Shown: positions 1 to 8,265 of the stretch, in pieces
Layout: the number at the start of each line of letters is the position of its first letter
Position numbering within the stretch: position 1 is the first letter of the stretch
NCBI GenBank assembly: GCA_040081465.1
Contig: JBEBGL010000005.1
Coordinates: 124,001 to 188,000 of the forward strand
DNA from: UBA668 sp040081465
Lineage (GTDB): Bacteria > Actinomycetota > Acidimicrobiia > Acidimicrobiales > Ilumatobacteraceae
DNA length: 64,000 bases
Direction: 5' to 3'
Program-made: the position numbers and the translations under genes
Notes under the pieces: model-generated
Seen by the model: the letters and a program-made list of their open reading frames with translations, nothing else
Told to the model about the DNA's origin: nothing
The model's database searches: none

Positions 1-634
1 GAATTGCGTAGCTGAGGTGCGGTCCGTTGCTTGATGACGGCAGCGGAACAGGCAGCAGTGCAGTCGAATCGGCGGGCAGCGACGTGAGCATCTCGATGTA
101 CATCGGCGCGACGGGTTCGTCGAACTGCGCGGCGATTGCGGGCACGTCTATGCGCCGAATCTCGACGACATCCGGCGTGTCATCGTCGTCGCGTTGATCG
201 GTTCCGCCGGATTGACTGGCCCTCAGTCGTCCGACGACTCGTACTTCGCCACTGGGCGGCGGGGCCAGCTCGTTCTCGAACGCGAGAAACCCGCGGTTGA
301 CTAGCACCAGCGAGCCGTCGGCAAGTTGCAATGCGTTGACAGGGTCGCTGCCGGAAGTGTTGCCCTGCGAAAGGTTGACCACCTCGTACTGAGCCCCGAC
401 GTAGGTGCCGGTGACCTCGACTTGGCGATACTCGGCGGCATCCGGATCAGCCAGCGACACTTCCGCAAGCGGCACCGGGGCAGCAGTGGTTTGCGCGGCG
501 ACTCGATCGTTCAGCGCCTGACGCTCGTCGAGTCGACGTAGTTGCCAGAACGCCAGGTTGATCATGACCACGATCGCCCCGATGCAAAGCAGATGAAACC
601 CAATCCACTTAGGCCGGACGAGAAACGAGTACAT
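1..634 (-). CDS. SURF1 family cytochrome oxidase biogenesis protein, 3' end cut by window edge
   Basis: Reading from an ATG at 634 leftwards, the frame stays open to base 1, so the C-terminus lies outside the window. After a short basic stretch there is one membrane segment (about residues 10-27), followed by the motif AFWQLRRLDER and then an extracytoplasmic region with LVNRGF. The visible end reads GPHLSYA, a segment typical of SURF1/Shy1 proteins just before their second membrane helix. Family members help assemble heme-copper cytochrome c oxidase in the membrane. The start is inferred from a GGCGGG directly upstream and from the position of the first helix. The palindromic element at 655-740 separates it from the anti-sigma gene. 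Confidence 0.8.
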   Translation of the reverse strand, partial: MYSFLVRPKWIGFHLLCIGAIVVMINLAFWQLRRLDERQALNDRVAAQTTAAPVPLAEVSLADPDAAEYRQVEVTGTYVGAQYEVVNLSQGNTSGSDPVNALQLADGSLVLVNRGFLAFENELAPPPSGEVRVVGRLRASQSGGTDQRDDDDTPDVVEIRRIDVPAIAAQFDEPVAPMYIEMLTSLPADSTALLPVPLPSSSNGPHLSYAI

Positions 635-654
635 CCCGCCGACGGTAGCGGCAG

Positions 655-740
655 CGAGTCGAGTGTTTCCTGCTTGTCGAGTGTTTCATGCCTGCACGCA
701 GGCACGAAACACTCGACTCAAAACCTCGGACTCAAACCGG
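655..740. repeat. Palindromic intergenic repeat element, copy 1
   Basis: The core is an inverted repeat: GTCGAGTGTTTC on the left pairs with GAAACACTCGAC on the right, extended by TGCCTGC/GCAGGCA around a tiny loop (about 676-717). A further half-arm, GTCGAGTGTTTCCTGC, precedes it, and the tail AAAACCTCGGAC follows. The same arrangement recurs at 53887-53993. It lies between the stop of the anti-sigma gene and the start of the SURF1 gene. It is a REP-like element of unknown family and might also act as a terminator, although no T-run follows. Confidence 0.75.
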
Positions 741-745
741 CGTGC

Positions 746-1438
746 TTAGCCGAGGTAGGTGAACCAGAAGACTTCGTCGTGGTACGGCGCATGCACCCAG
801 ACTTGGAAGGGCACGCCGACCGGGGCGCCTTCGAAAGTGATGTGTGCTTCCCAGTCACCGTTCGAATCGGCGAAGACCTTGACGTAGCCGTAGTCCGACT
901 CGATCTTGATCTTGTCGCCGATGTTGGCGGTGCCCCAGAAAACATCGAACGGTGGCTCAGTGTCGCAGCTGCCGTACATCTGGTTGACGCTCCAGGTGTC
1001 CTCGCCGTCGGTGGTGGTCGTCTCGTCGTCCTTGGGCTCGGTGGTCTTTGGCTCGGTCGTCTTCGGAGTCTTCTTCTCCGTCGTCTCGGTCTCGACCTTC
1101 GGCTCAGTCGTGCGTGGCTTGTCGATTGGGTCGTAGCCACCATCGGGCACGGTCTTGTCGGGCCGACGCTCGGTCGTCTTCACTTCCGTCGAATCAGATT
1201 CCTTGTCCTCGACAGAATGCGCAGGCGAGAGACGGTGCTCGTCGGACTGCTGGTTGAACGCAAACGCGGTGCCGCCGATGAGGGCGAAACACGCGGCCGC
1301 GCTCCACACGATCAGTCCCTTGCGGCGACGATGCTGCACGAGCAGCATACGCTCGAAGCGGGCGACGTCGGGCTGTGGGTTGTAGTGAGCGGTCGCTTCA
1401 TCTAGCAAGCGACCCAAATGGGATGTGTGCTCGTTCAT
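746..1438 (-). CDS. Membrane-anchored anti-sigma-factor-like protein
   Basis: The start codon overlaps the stop of the upstream ECF sigma gene as ATGA, so the two are translationally coupled. That coupling is the main reason for this start over a longer in-frame extension. The 230-residue protein has a cytoplasmic N-terminus of about 40 residues, ending in a basic RRRK patch. One membrane helix follows at about 41-62, then a Thr/Lys/Glu-rich extracytoplasmic linker full of TTEPK repeats. The C-terminal domain of about 90 residues has aromatic-rich beta-like segments. The topology and neighbour fit an anti-sigma factor or sensor for the SigE-type sigma. No zinc-binding HxxxCxxC motif is seen, so the assignment rests mainly on context. 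Confidence 0.65.
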   Translation of the reverse strand: MNEHTSHLGRLLDEATAHYNPQPDVARFERMLLVQHRRRKGLIVWSAAACFALIGGTAFAFNQQSDEHRLSPAHSVEDKESDSTEVKTTERRPDKTVPDGGYDPIDKPRTTEPKVETETTEKKTPKTTEPKTTEPKDDETTTTDGEDTWSVNQMYGSCDTEPPFDVFWGTANIGDKIKIESDYGYVKVFADSNGDWEAHITFEGAPVGVPFQVWVHAPYHDEVFWFTYLG

Positions 1439-2040
1439 CGATTTCCTCCAAGGCGTAGAGCCAGGTTCTGATGCCCGCGAGCGATGTGGGTACGCACCGA
1501 GCCCACAGAACAGCTCATCGCTTCCGCGATTTCGCCTTCGGTCATGCCGAGCCAATGGCGCAGCACCACCGCGGTGCGTTGACGTTCCGACAGCGTGCCC
1601 AGCGCCGCCAATACCTCGGGCCTAGCCGAACGCCAAATGGCTTCGTCTTCAGCGGATGTGGTGGAGGTGGCCCCGCCCTCAGCGAGCATCGCCGCGCCTG
1701 CGTGGCGGCGGGCCGTGCTGTCGCGCCGGTGCGCGCTGTGGGCGAGGTTCACCAGAATGGTTCGCAAGTACGCCCGACGCTTGGTCGGGTCGTTCACGCG
1801 ATCCCAATGCTCGTAAAGCCGCACGAAGGCGTCGTGAGCGAGGTCGTCTGCTTGCTGCGTGTTGCCACACAACAGGTAGCCGAGTCGCGCCATGCCGTGA
1901 AACTCGGCCTCGTACAACGCCACGATCTCGGAGCGGGCGGAACCGGAGCGCGTGTTGTCGGAGACGAGTCGCAGCATGGAAGCGGGTTCGCCTGCCGATG
2001 CCTCGTTGCTGGGAAGCCCCAGTGCGGTTTGCACGATCAT
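1435..2040 (-). CDS. ECF RNA polymerase sigma factor, SigE-like
   Basis: This 201-residue protein has the two regions of group 4 sigma factors. Region 2 includes EFHGMARLGYLLCGN and DLAHDAFVRLYEHW. Region 4 carries LSERQRTAVVLRHWLGMTEGEIAEAM, followed by a helix-turn-helix with SVGSVRTHIARG. The opening of region 2 and the L-C-G-N motif are typical of the actinobacterial SigE-type ECF group. The first 30 or so residues are poorly conserved in appearance and an internal Met at position 22 is an alternative start. It is coupled to the downstream membrane protein, which probably controls it. Confidence 0.9.
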   Translation of the reverse strand: MIVQTALGLPSNEASAGEPASMLRLVSDNTRSGSARSEIVALYEAEFHGMARLGYLLCGNTQQADDLAHDAFVRLYEHWDRVNDPTKRRAYLRTILVNLAHSAHRRDSTARRHAGAAMLAEGGATSTTSAEDEAIWRSARPEVLAALGTLSERQRTAVVLRHWLGMTEGEIAEAMSCSVGSVRTHIARGHQNLALRLGGNR

Positions 2041-2166
2041 TGCCTACTACGACGGGCGGCGACGCTCGATCTCTGACGCGATCGGGCAGAAACTTTCACC
2101 TTCCGTAATCGGCCGACCACTCAGACGACTTGACAGCGGTTGATTCAAGCTACGGTCTGGTCCGGA

Positions 2167-3198
2167 ATGGCCCCTGAAAACATCACTTCCGCATGGCTGA
2201 GCTCGATCTTTGATGCCGATGTTCGGCTTCTCGACTCGGCGCGGGTCGGTGATGGGCTGGTGGGCATGAATCTGCGGCTTTCGCTAGACGGGGGCGACGA
2301 CGACGTGCCGTCGAGCGTGATCGCCAAGCTGCCGTCGCCCGACCCCACCAGTCGGGCCACCGGAATCGCGCTGCGCAATTACGAGCGAGAGGTGAAGTTC
2401 TACGCCGAGATCGCGCCGACGGTCGACATTCGCGTGCCGCGCTGCTTCCACGGCGACTGGAACGCGGACGACGGCGACTTTGTGCTGCTGTTGGAAGACC
2501 TCGCACCCGCCGCACAAGGCGATCAGATCGCGGGCTGCGACGAAGAGATCGCCCGCCGATCAGTGCTGGAACTCGCTCGCCTACACGGCCCGCGTTGGGG
2601 CGACGCGACGCTGAACGATCACGAGTTCCTTTCGCGTCGCACGCCCGACGACAGCATGCAGTTGCAAGTGATCTGGAATATGTTCCTGCCAGGCTTCCTC
2701 GCCACGTTCGATCGCTACCTCGACACGGAAGGCGTGACGCTGATCAAGCGATTCGGCGAGCGCATTCCCGATTGGATGGATGGTCGCACGCTGCCGACGA
2801 CAGTGACGCACGGCGACTACCGACTCGACAACCTGATGTACGCGACTGAGCGCGGTGGCTACCCAATAGCCGTGGTTGATTGGCAAACACCGGGTCACAG
2901 TCAGGCGAGCGGCGACGTCAGCTACTTCATGGGTGCCGGACCGAAACCGGCCGTGCGCCGCAAGATCGAACGCGATGTGGTTGAGGAGTACCTGGAGGCG
3001 CTTGGTCAGTACGACGTGGTGGTGAATGACAGCGAGTTCTGGCAGCACTACTGCCGCGACGCCTATGCGGGCATCATCATGTCGGTGGTCGCGTCGCAGA
3101 TTGTTGGAACGAGCGATCGCAGTGAAGCGATGTTCGCGGCGATGACGACTGGTCACACGCGGCACGCGCTCGAAGTCGGCAGCGAGAAGTTGATCTGA
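2167..3198 (+). CDS. Aminoglycoside/choline-kinase-fold phosphotransferase family protein
   Basis: A 343-residue APH-fold protein. The ATP-binding lysine is probably in VIAKLPSP, the hinge is LLLEDL, and the catalytic loop is VTHGDYRLDNLMY. The metal-binding segment is VVDWQTPG, followed by a Ser-Gly-Asp typical of the ecdysteroid-kinase-like/acyl-CoA-dehydrogenase-associated branch. I start at the ATG at 2167 because MAPENITSAWLSSIF resembles family N-termini. The frame could extend to a TTG at 2140. The substrate is unknown, and antibiotic resistance should not be assumed. The next gene starts one base after its stop. Confidence 0.8.
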   Translation: MAPENITSAWLSSIFDADVRLLDSARVGDGLVGMNLRLSLDGGDDDVPSSVIAKLPSPDPTSRATGIALRNYEREVKFYAEIAPTVDIRVPRCFHGDWNADDGDFVLLLEDLAPAAQGDQIAGCDEEIARRSVLELARLHGPRWGDATLNDHEFLSRRTPDDSMQLQVIWNMFLPGFLATFDRYLDTEGVTLIKRFGERIPDWMDGRTLPTTVTHGDYRLDNLMYATERGGYPIAVVDWQTPGHSQASGDVSYFMGAGPKPAVRRKIERDVVEEYLEALGQYDVVVNDSEFWQHYCRDAYAGIIMSVVASQIVGTSDRSEAMFAAMTTGHTRHALEVGSEKLI

Positions 3199-3199
3199 A

Positions 3200-3694
3200 G
3201 TGACGCACGGCGACATTCCTCTGCCGGACTTTCACATTCCGCACGCGGAGAAGATCGAGTGGATGGTCGAGACCCATGGCTGGGCGATGGAACCGGTCGC
3301 CGCCAACCATGAGGTTGATCCGCCGTTCGCTGGCTATGTGTACACGATCGGCTATCCGGAAGCTTTCGACTTCCCGGAGGTAGTGGTGTTCGGACTCACG
3401 CCATCAGCAGCGCGCGGATTGTTCGACATGATCGCCGACATGCTGCGCGGTGGAACCGAGATTCCGCGCGGGGTCGAGCTCACCGGCTTCTTCGATGGGG
3501 AACTGCGTTGCGTCTTCGCTCCGATCGCGCCCGACGTGGTGCGTGCACTTCTTACAACTGCAGTCGCGTGGCGACGTGGTGCGCCATTCGAGGCGGTGCA
3601 ACTTCTGTGGCCCGACCGCAACGGATTCCTACCGACTGAGGATGGCTTCGACCGGCGCATGGTGCTCGCTCAGCCCGTCGTGGCCGCGATCTAA
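3200..3694 (+). CDS. DUF4262 domain-containing protein
   Basis: The GTG start lies one base beyond the stop of the kinase-like gene, so the two are probably cotranscribed. The 164-residue protein has the DUF4262 pattern: an N-terminal EWMVETHGWA, then YVYTIGYPEAFDFPEVVVFGL, and a C-terminal VQLLWPDRNGFLP. The family is common in Actinobacteria and has no established function. The last four bases overlap, tail to tail, with the small minus-strand gene. Confidence 0.8.
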   Translation: MTHGDIPLPDFHIPHAEKIEWMVETHGWAMEPVAANHEVDPPFAGYVYTIGYPEAFDFPEVVVFGLTPSAARGLFDMIADMLRGGTEIPRGVELTGFFDGELRCVFAPIAPDVVRALLTTAVAWRRGAPFEAVQLLWPDRNGFLPTEDGFDRRMVLAQPVVAAI

Positions 3695-3933
3695 AGGTCC
3701 AAGAAACCACGCGCTTCATTCAACTCGGCTGCCAACTCATCAAGCGCCTTCTGGTCGCCGGCAAGAAGACGACTACGCCGGACCGAAGGCAGCGGTGCCG
3801 AGGCCAGCAATGAGGCCCAGTCGGCGCCTGGCTGGTCGAGCGCTAAGCGCAACGCGGTCGTCAGTGAGCCAACTGGCTCGCGGTCGTAGTCGCGAAGCAG
3901 TGCCTCAACGTGCGCCTTCTTCAGTCGCGTCAA
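3691..3933 (-). CDS. Small conserved-looking protein of unknown function
   Basis: 80 residues, predicted helical and charged, with several Leu/Ala-rich segments and no membrane helix. Its ATG overlaps the stop of the saccharopine-dehydrogenase-like gene as ATGA, suggesting translational coupling. I do not recognise a family. It could be a companion of the upstream oxidoreductase. Confidence 0.6.
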   Translation of the reverse strand: MTRLKKAHVEALLRDYDREPVGSLTTALRLALDQPGADWASLLASAPLPSVRRSRLLAGDQKALDELAAELNEARGFLDL

Positions 3934-5141
3934 ACCGGATCATCCCGCATCGCCCACGGCGCGCCGTGTTCGTTGAGTAGCGCCAGAAACGGATCGGCAC
4001 GGAACGCCTCCGGCCCCTTAACTCCCTGACCCTTCCACTCGCCACTCGCAACCATCTCGAGTGCGATCACAGGGTGGACGGCGGTCTGCCATACAACCGC
4101 CTGGTGCCCGTATTCGTGCATCGTCCACGCGTTGTCGACAACTTGGTATAGGTATGTGCGCCGCGGCTTGCCATCCAGCCCCAGCCCGGTGACCAGCGAG
4201 CCCGCACACGTGCGGCCACGCATGTGATCGCCGAGCTCGGCCGGGTTAGGGAGGGCGGCGGCGACGAGGTCGCGCGGCGACACTTGATGGCCGCGAACTG
4301 TCACGGGCTTCGTGCTGTCGAGGCCCAGTTTGTGAAGTGTCTTCAACACATCGATGAACTCGTCGCCCAATCCGTACTTGAACGTGACGCGTCCGACATC
4401 GAGCCAGCGCGGCATCAGGATCACTTCTTCGTGTTCGACATTGACGCAGCCGAGCGGACCAATGCCATCTGGAAAGTCGAACGTCTCTGGCTCGCTGAAT
4501 GGCGCTGTGGTGAACCAACCGCGATCGCGTTCGTAAATGATCGGCGGGTTGAGGCATTCCTCGATCGTCGTCCAAATGCTGAACGTGGGGGCGAACGTCG
4601 ATCCTTCGATGAGTAGATCGGCTCCGTCACGCACGCCGATCTCGTCGATGCGCGAGAAGAGATGATCGGAGGCGTAGCGCGCGACGACGTCGCTGAAACC
4701 GGGCTCGACGCCTATCGCCACCAACGCCAGCAGCCCGCGCTCTTCCCACTTGTCGGCGACGGCGAATTGCGCGTCGCCCAACTTGACGCCGCACTGGTTG
4801 TACGGGTCCGTCGGATGCGGCACAGACATATGCATCGCCATGTCGAGGTAGTGGCAACCGGCTTCGAACGCAGCGTCGAAGATCGGTGGGTTGAATCGCG
4901 GATCGCAGGCGTTGACGATGACATCGGCGCGGCTTGTGCGAGCAAGCTCGATCAGGTCTTGACGACTGGCCGCATCAACGCGAGTTCCCAGAACGTGCGT
5001 TGCACCGGTGCGAGCTGCGGCCCGGGTGGCACGCTCGGCGTCAACGTCGGCGACGACAATCTGCTCGAAGACATTTCGGCGAGCAGCAATTGAAACGATT
5101 GCAGAGCCCACCCCGCCGGCACCGACGACGAGCACTCGCAT
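3930..5141 (-). CDS. Saccharopine dehydrogenase-like NAD(P)-dependent oxidoreductase (carboxynorspermidine synthase type)
   Basis: The 403-residue protein opens with a Rossmann motif, VLVVGAGGVGSAIVSIAARR, followed by VVADVDAERA. The later segments VNACDPRFNPPIFDAAFEAG, YLDMAMH and VAIGVEPGFSDVVARY are typical of the saccharopine dehydrogenase/lysine dehydrogenase/carboxynorspermidine dehydrogenase family. The length matches the carboxynorspermidine synthase branch (about 400 residues), so a role in lysine or polyamine metabolism is likely. No carboxynorspermidine decarboxylase gene is visible nearby. A second, more distant member of the family lies at 43636-44700. Confidence 0.75.
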   Translation of the reverse strand: MRVLVVGAGGVGSAIVSIAARRNVFEQIVVADVDAERATRAAARTGATHVLGTRVDAASRQDLIELARTSRADVIVNACDPRFNPPIFDAAFEAGCHYLDMAMHMSVPHPTDPYNQCGVKLGDAQFAVADKWEERGLLALVAIGVEPGFSDVVARYASDHLFSRIDEIGVRDGADLLIEGSTFAPTFSIWTTIEECLNPPIIYERDRGWFTTAPFSEPETFDFPDGIGPLGCVNVEHEEVILMPRWLDVGRVTFKYGLGDEFIDVLKTLHKLGLDSTKPVTVRGHQVSPRDLVAAALPNPAELGDHMRGRTCAGSLVTGLGLDGKPRRTYLYQVVDNAWTMHEYGHQAVVWQTAVHPVIALEMVASGEWKGQGVKGPEAFRADPFLALLNEHGAPWAMRDDPV

Positions 5142-5220
5142 GCCCCGAAGCTAGTCGGCGAACCGCCAACGGACGCGCTAGCACGGCATTCTCGCAGGTC
5201 AGACCCGAAAACGGGGCCAG

Positions 5221-5754
5221 TCAGTAAGAGAACGCGCGGCGCTCGGCGCCGGCGTTTACCAAAGCTGCAATGCGGGCCGCGATGTAGGGGCTGAAGTTGC
5301 CGCGGTACCGCAGTTGTAGTTCGGGCAGCATCCAGTCGTGTCCGGTGACCTTGCCACGGCAGGCCGCCGTTCCGCACGCACACTCGAACTCGTCGTAATC
5401 GCTCCCGTCGCTCATCGCGTAGTCGTAGGTCAGCTCTTCGCCGACTTCAATCTCGCGCAGCGCGACCACAACCGTGTTGCCGCTCATCCCGCAGTTTGGT
5501 TCGCAAGAGTGATTGATGAAGTCGGACGGCTCGGGTTCGGTAGCGCCCGAGAGAAACAGTTGCTCATCAACCTGGATGCTGCGTGCCTGCTGGTGCGCCG
5601 GCAGCAGATCGAACTCGTCGCGCGTCAGGCAGCGTCCGCCGAACGCCGCGATGACGTTTCCGGCAGCGATCGACTCGACCGCAAAGCAGCCGCGGCCAAC
5701 CGAGGTAGCCCTGGCAGTTGCCTTCGAAGTGAGGTAGCCGTTACTCATCGGCAT
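5221..5754 (-). CDS. SET domain-containing protein (putative lysine methyltransferase)
   Basis: 177 residues counted from the ATG at 5754. A TTG lies one codon upstream and another ATG lies at 5748. The SET signatures are visible: GRGCFAVESIAAG near residues 20-32, the knot motif NHSCEPN at 81-87, and GEELTYDY at 105-112. A post-SET CxCG-x4-CRG motif follows (Cys125, Cys127, Cys132). These are the SAM- and lysine-binding elements of protein lysine methyltransferases. The target is unknown. SET proteins are mainly eukaryotic but scattered in bacteria, so an inter-domain origin of the family is possible. Confidence 0.8.
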   Translation of the reverse strand: MPMSNGYLTSKATARATSVGRGCFAVESIAAGNVIAAFGGRCLTRDEFDLLPAHQQARSIQVDEQLFLSGATEPEPSDFINHSCEPNCGMSGNTVVVALREIEVGEELTYDYAMSDGSDYDEFECACGTAACRGKVTGHDWMLPELQLRYRGNFSPYIAARIAALVNAGAERRAFSY

Positions 5755-5904
5755 CAATACTGACGATCTCAGCGGGCCGCGTCTACTTGCTTGCGCGTCA
5801 GTGGCGCTGACGGTGGCGTCAGTGCGGCTGCCCCGTCGGTCAGTGAGTTACCCGAACACGGCTGTGCTGGCCCGCACCATGGTTGCTATTGTGCAACTGC
5901 ACAC

Positions 5905-6015
5905 GCATCACGAGTGACCCACCGGCTGATCGGTTCTCAGCTGGCCCGGGTCCGGCAACCGGGGAGGAAGCCCCACGGTGCCATCCTGCTTCGGCGGGGA
6001 TGTGGTCCGGCTCGC
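5905..6015 (+). promoter_or_regulatory. SAM riboswitch (SAM-I/SAM-IV clan) upstream of metX
   Basis: The leader of metX holds the hallmarks of the SAM-I clan in order: CACGAGTGACCC, a P2-type arm ending in GCTGGCCCGGGT, the conserved CCGGCAACC at 5952-5960, a P3 hairpin made of GGGG and CCCC, GGTGCCATCCTGC at 5977-5989, and GGGGATG closing P1 against GCATC. The riboswitch senses S-adenosylmethionine and shuts down methionine biosynthesis. It fills the 343-base gap between the SET gene and metX. I cannot decide between class I and class IV by eye. Confidence 0.75.
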
Positions 6016-6097
6016 CGGGCAACGAAGCTTCCTCTCGTGCGGCGTCACTGCATTTGCATTGCAGAAATACCGACAACGACTCACGAGGGAGGCAACG

Positions 6098-7267
6098 ATG
6101 GCAGCACGACCACACCCGGCGACGGGCGCGTGGATGCCTGGGCGCCCCTCGGGCAGTCGTCGCTTCTACCAGTTTCCTGCCGATCGCCCGTTTGCGCTGG
6201 ATCACGGCATCACGCTGCACAACGTGGTGGTCGCCTACGAGACCTGGGGGAAGCTGGCAGCTGACGCGAGCAACGCAGTATTGCTGTGTCATGCGTGGAC
6301 GGGAGACAGCCACGCAACCGGACGCGCCGAGGACGGCCACCCGACGCCTGGTTGGTGGGAGGGAATGATCGGTCCCGGATTGGCAATCGACACTGATCGA
6401 TTCTTTGTGGTGTGCGCGAACGTGCTTGGGGGTTGTCAGGGCTCAACCGGCCCGACATCGCCGCACCCAGTTGATGGTCGACCATACGGAAGTCGCTTTC
6501 CGGTGATCACCGTTCGCGACATGGTGCGCGCTCAGGCGCGCTTGGCCGACCACCTCGGTGTTCAACGCTGGCACTCGGTGGTGGGTGGCTCGCTCGGCGG
6601 AATGCAAGTGCTCGAGTGGGCGATCATGTTTCCGCGGCGAGTTGCATCGATCGTGCCGATAGCGACGTGCGCGCAGGCGACTGCGCAACAAATCGCGTGG
6701 GGCGCGATTGGTCGGCGCGCGATTCGACTAGATCCGCTGTGGAACGGCGGCGATTACTACGACGCACCCGATGGCGGTGGCCCGTGGGAAGGGCTCGCGA
6801 TCGCGCGCATGGTTGCGCAAGTGACATTCCGCAGCGACAACGTGTTCACCGATCGCTTCGGGCGCGAGGTCGCCGATAGGGCAGCAGTGGGTGAAGAGGT
6901 TGGGTTGTGGCAACGCTTCGAGGTCGAGCGTTATCTCGACTATCACGGCGACAAACTGGTGCAGCGTTTCGATGCGAACAGCTATCTAGTCATCGGCAAG
7001 GCGATGGACCTGCACGATGTCGCGCGTGGCCGCTCTGGTGTTGAACCGGCGATGGCTCGCATCGCGGCACCGTCGTTAGTGATGGGTATCTCCAGCGACG
7101 TTCTCTATCCGGTGTACCAGCAGCAACAGATTCATCAGTTGATATCCGCCGCAGGAACCCGCGCCGATTACGTGGAGGTGAACTCACCGCACGGACACGA
7201 TGCGTTTCTGATCAATCTTGAGCAGGTTGGCCCACCGGTGAAACGGTTCCTGGAGACGCTTGCTTAG
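6098..7267 (+). CDS. metX: Homoserine O-acetyltransferase
   Basis: The 389-residue alpha/beta-hydrolase acylates homoserine with an acyl-CoA in methionine biosynthesis. The nucleophile elbow is GGSLGGMQ, the oxyanion region is GGCQGSTGP, and the C-terminal SPHGHDAFL holds the catalytic His. The start at 6098 follows the ribosome site GAGGGAGG at 6085-6092. The frame is open further upstream, but that part overlaps the riboswitch. Acetyl versus succinyl preference cannot be settled here. The last 30 codons are repeated, about 88% identical in DNA, at 9366-9458. Confidence 0.93.
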   Translation: MAARPHPATGAWMPGRPSGSRRFYQFPADRPFALDHGITLHNVVVAYETWGKLAADASNAVLLCHAWTGDSHATGRAEDGHPTPGWWEGMIGPGLAIDTDRFFVVCANVLGGCQGSTGPTSPHPVDGRPYGSRFPVITVRDMVRAQARLADHLGVQRWHSVVGGSLGGMQVLEWAIMFPRRVASIVPIATCAQATAQQIAWGAIGRRAIRLDPLWNGGDYYDAPDGGGPWEGLAIARMVAQVTFRSDNVFTDRFGREVADRAAVGEEVGLWQRFEVERYLDYHGDKLVQRFDANSYLVIGKAMDLHDVARGRSGVEPAMARIAAPSLVMGISSDVLYPVYQQQQIHQLISAAGTRADYVEVNSPHGHDAFLINLEQVGPPVKRFLETLA

Positions 7268-7286
7268 CAACCTGATTCCAGCTGAG
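7175..7286 (+). repeat. Direct repeat A, left copy: 3' end of metX
   Basis: This is the intact 3' end of metX plus about 20 bases beyond its stop. It matches 9366-9476. The first 35 bases are identical; the rest differs at scattered sites. The two copies bracket the SGNH gene pair. Confidence 0.85.
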
Positions 7287-7300
7287 GGTTCGCCGGCGGT

Positions 7301-8197
7301 TTAGCCGTAGAACGCAGTAAGGCGTGCTGCTCTGAGTCTGTGACTGCCTTCGAACTCGGATCGGTGAAGGTTGTGTTTGACCCACTGCCAAGCTTGCGCG
7401 GCGCATTCGATTGCGAAGTGTGAGCCATCGGGTTGGCATGAGGCCGGCTGCGAGTCGACCCAACGCGCGAATCCAGAGATGTAGATGGCACCCACCCGGT
7501 TCGCCGCGCGAACCAGGATGGCGTCTACCGCGGCAATCCGTTCTTCATCTGCCCACAGCCAGCCGGCGCTGGCAGCCGCCGACACCCGCTCCTGATTGGG
7601 CCATAGCGAGCCGTCGGAGTCCCTCGCCCATCCGGCAAGACTCACGGGAGTGTCCAGAACCACGATTCGTTCGTGCGTGAGAGCTATCCGCTGAAAAGTC
7701 TCAACAAGGTTGTTTTCAAGGTAGATCTGCCACGACGGGTCTAGCGGCGAGAACATGATTTCGGCTTCAGTTCCGATGTCGACTGTAAGCAGCGTGCCCG
7801 CGAGCACAACCGCTAGGTCGCGTTGACCCGCACCCGGCGCAGCGGAGATGTACGCCCGTGTGTCGCAGGCCACGACCTCACCCGTTGTTTGCGTACTGAT
7901 CGAGCGCTCCGCTGGTGGCGACGATTTGTTGTAGCGCTGAAAGAATGTGGACTGGCCCAGAAACGAGCAGCCCTGCCGACCTTCGTTGTCAACCACAGCC
8001 TGAGGGTCTAGTTCAGTTCCTTGCGCGAGATACCACGCACGGCTGTCGCCATAGAACGTGACTGTCGTCGAACTTGCGACGATGGCCGGTTGACTCGCGA
8101 ACGCGTCGGCGTCCGCAGCTCCGTAGCCGTTAGCGATACCAGAAGGGTTGAGTGTGATGAGCAGCAAAACTCCACAGGCGATACGTTTGACTCGCAT
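7301..8197 (-). CDS. Secreted SGNH-hydrolase-like protein 1
   Basis: 298 residues with an N-terminal signal peptide (basic MRVKR, a hydrophobic core to about residue 22). The catalytic blocks of the SGNH/GDSL fold are visible: FYGDSRAW (Ser) near residue 50, and PDGSH (Asp and His) near the C-terminus, with two conserved cysteines around it. The most similar protein is the next gene, with long shared stretches such as STQTTGE and VLAGTLLTVD. Such domains act as esterases or O-acetyl transferases on cell-surface glycans, but the substrate here is unknown. It converges on metX. Confidence 0.75.
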   Translation of the reverse strand: MRVKRIACGVLLLITLNPSGIANGYGAADADAFASQPAIVASSTTVTFYGDSRAWYLAQGTELDPQAVVDNEGRQGCSFLGQSTFFQRYNKSSPPAERSISTQTTGEVVACDTRAYISAAPGAGQRDLAVVLAGTLLTVDIGTEAEIMFSPLDPSWQIYLENNLVETFQRIALTHERIVVLDTPVSLAGWARDSDGSLWPNQERVSAAASAGWLWADEERIAAVDAILVRAANRVGAIYISGFARWVDSQPASCQPDGSHFAIECAAQAWQWVKHNLHRSEFEGSHRLRAARLTAFYG

Positions 8198-8265
8198 TGT
8201 GTTTTGTTATCGGACTTAAGTAGCCCAGTCTTTAGTTCACCTGTGGCATCTGTCACCTGTGCGAG

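Noticed and set aside
542..1405. Long plus-strand open frame (287 residues) opposite the anti-sigma gene
   Set aside because: It is low-complexity and antisense to a gene with a membrane helix and an ATGA-coupled start; codon pattern supports the minus strand.
2167..3198. Aminoglycoside resistance kinase
   Set aside because: The APH fold is shared by many metabolic kinases, and the neighbour is a DUF4262 gene with no resistance context.
3352..3980. Overlapping frames on both strands around the DUF4262 gene
   Set aside because: They are Arg/Ser-rich shadows without start signals; the DUF4262 frame has clear family motifs.
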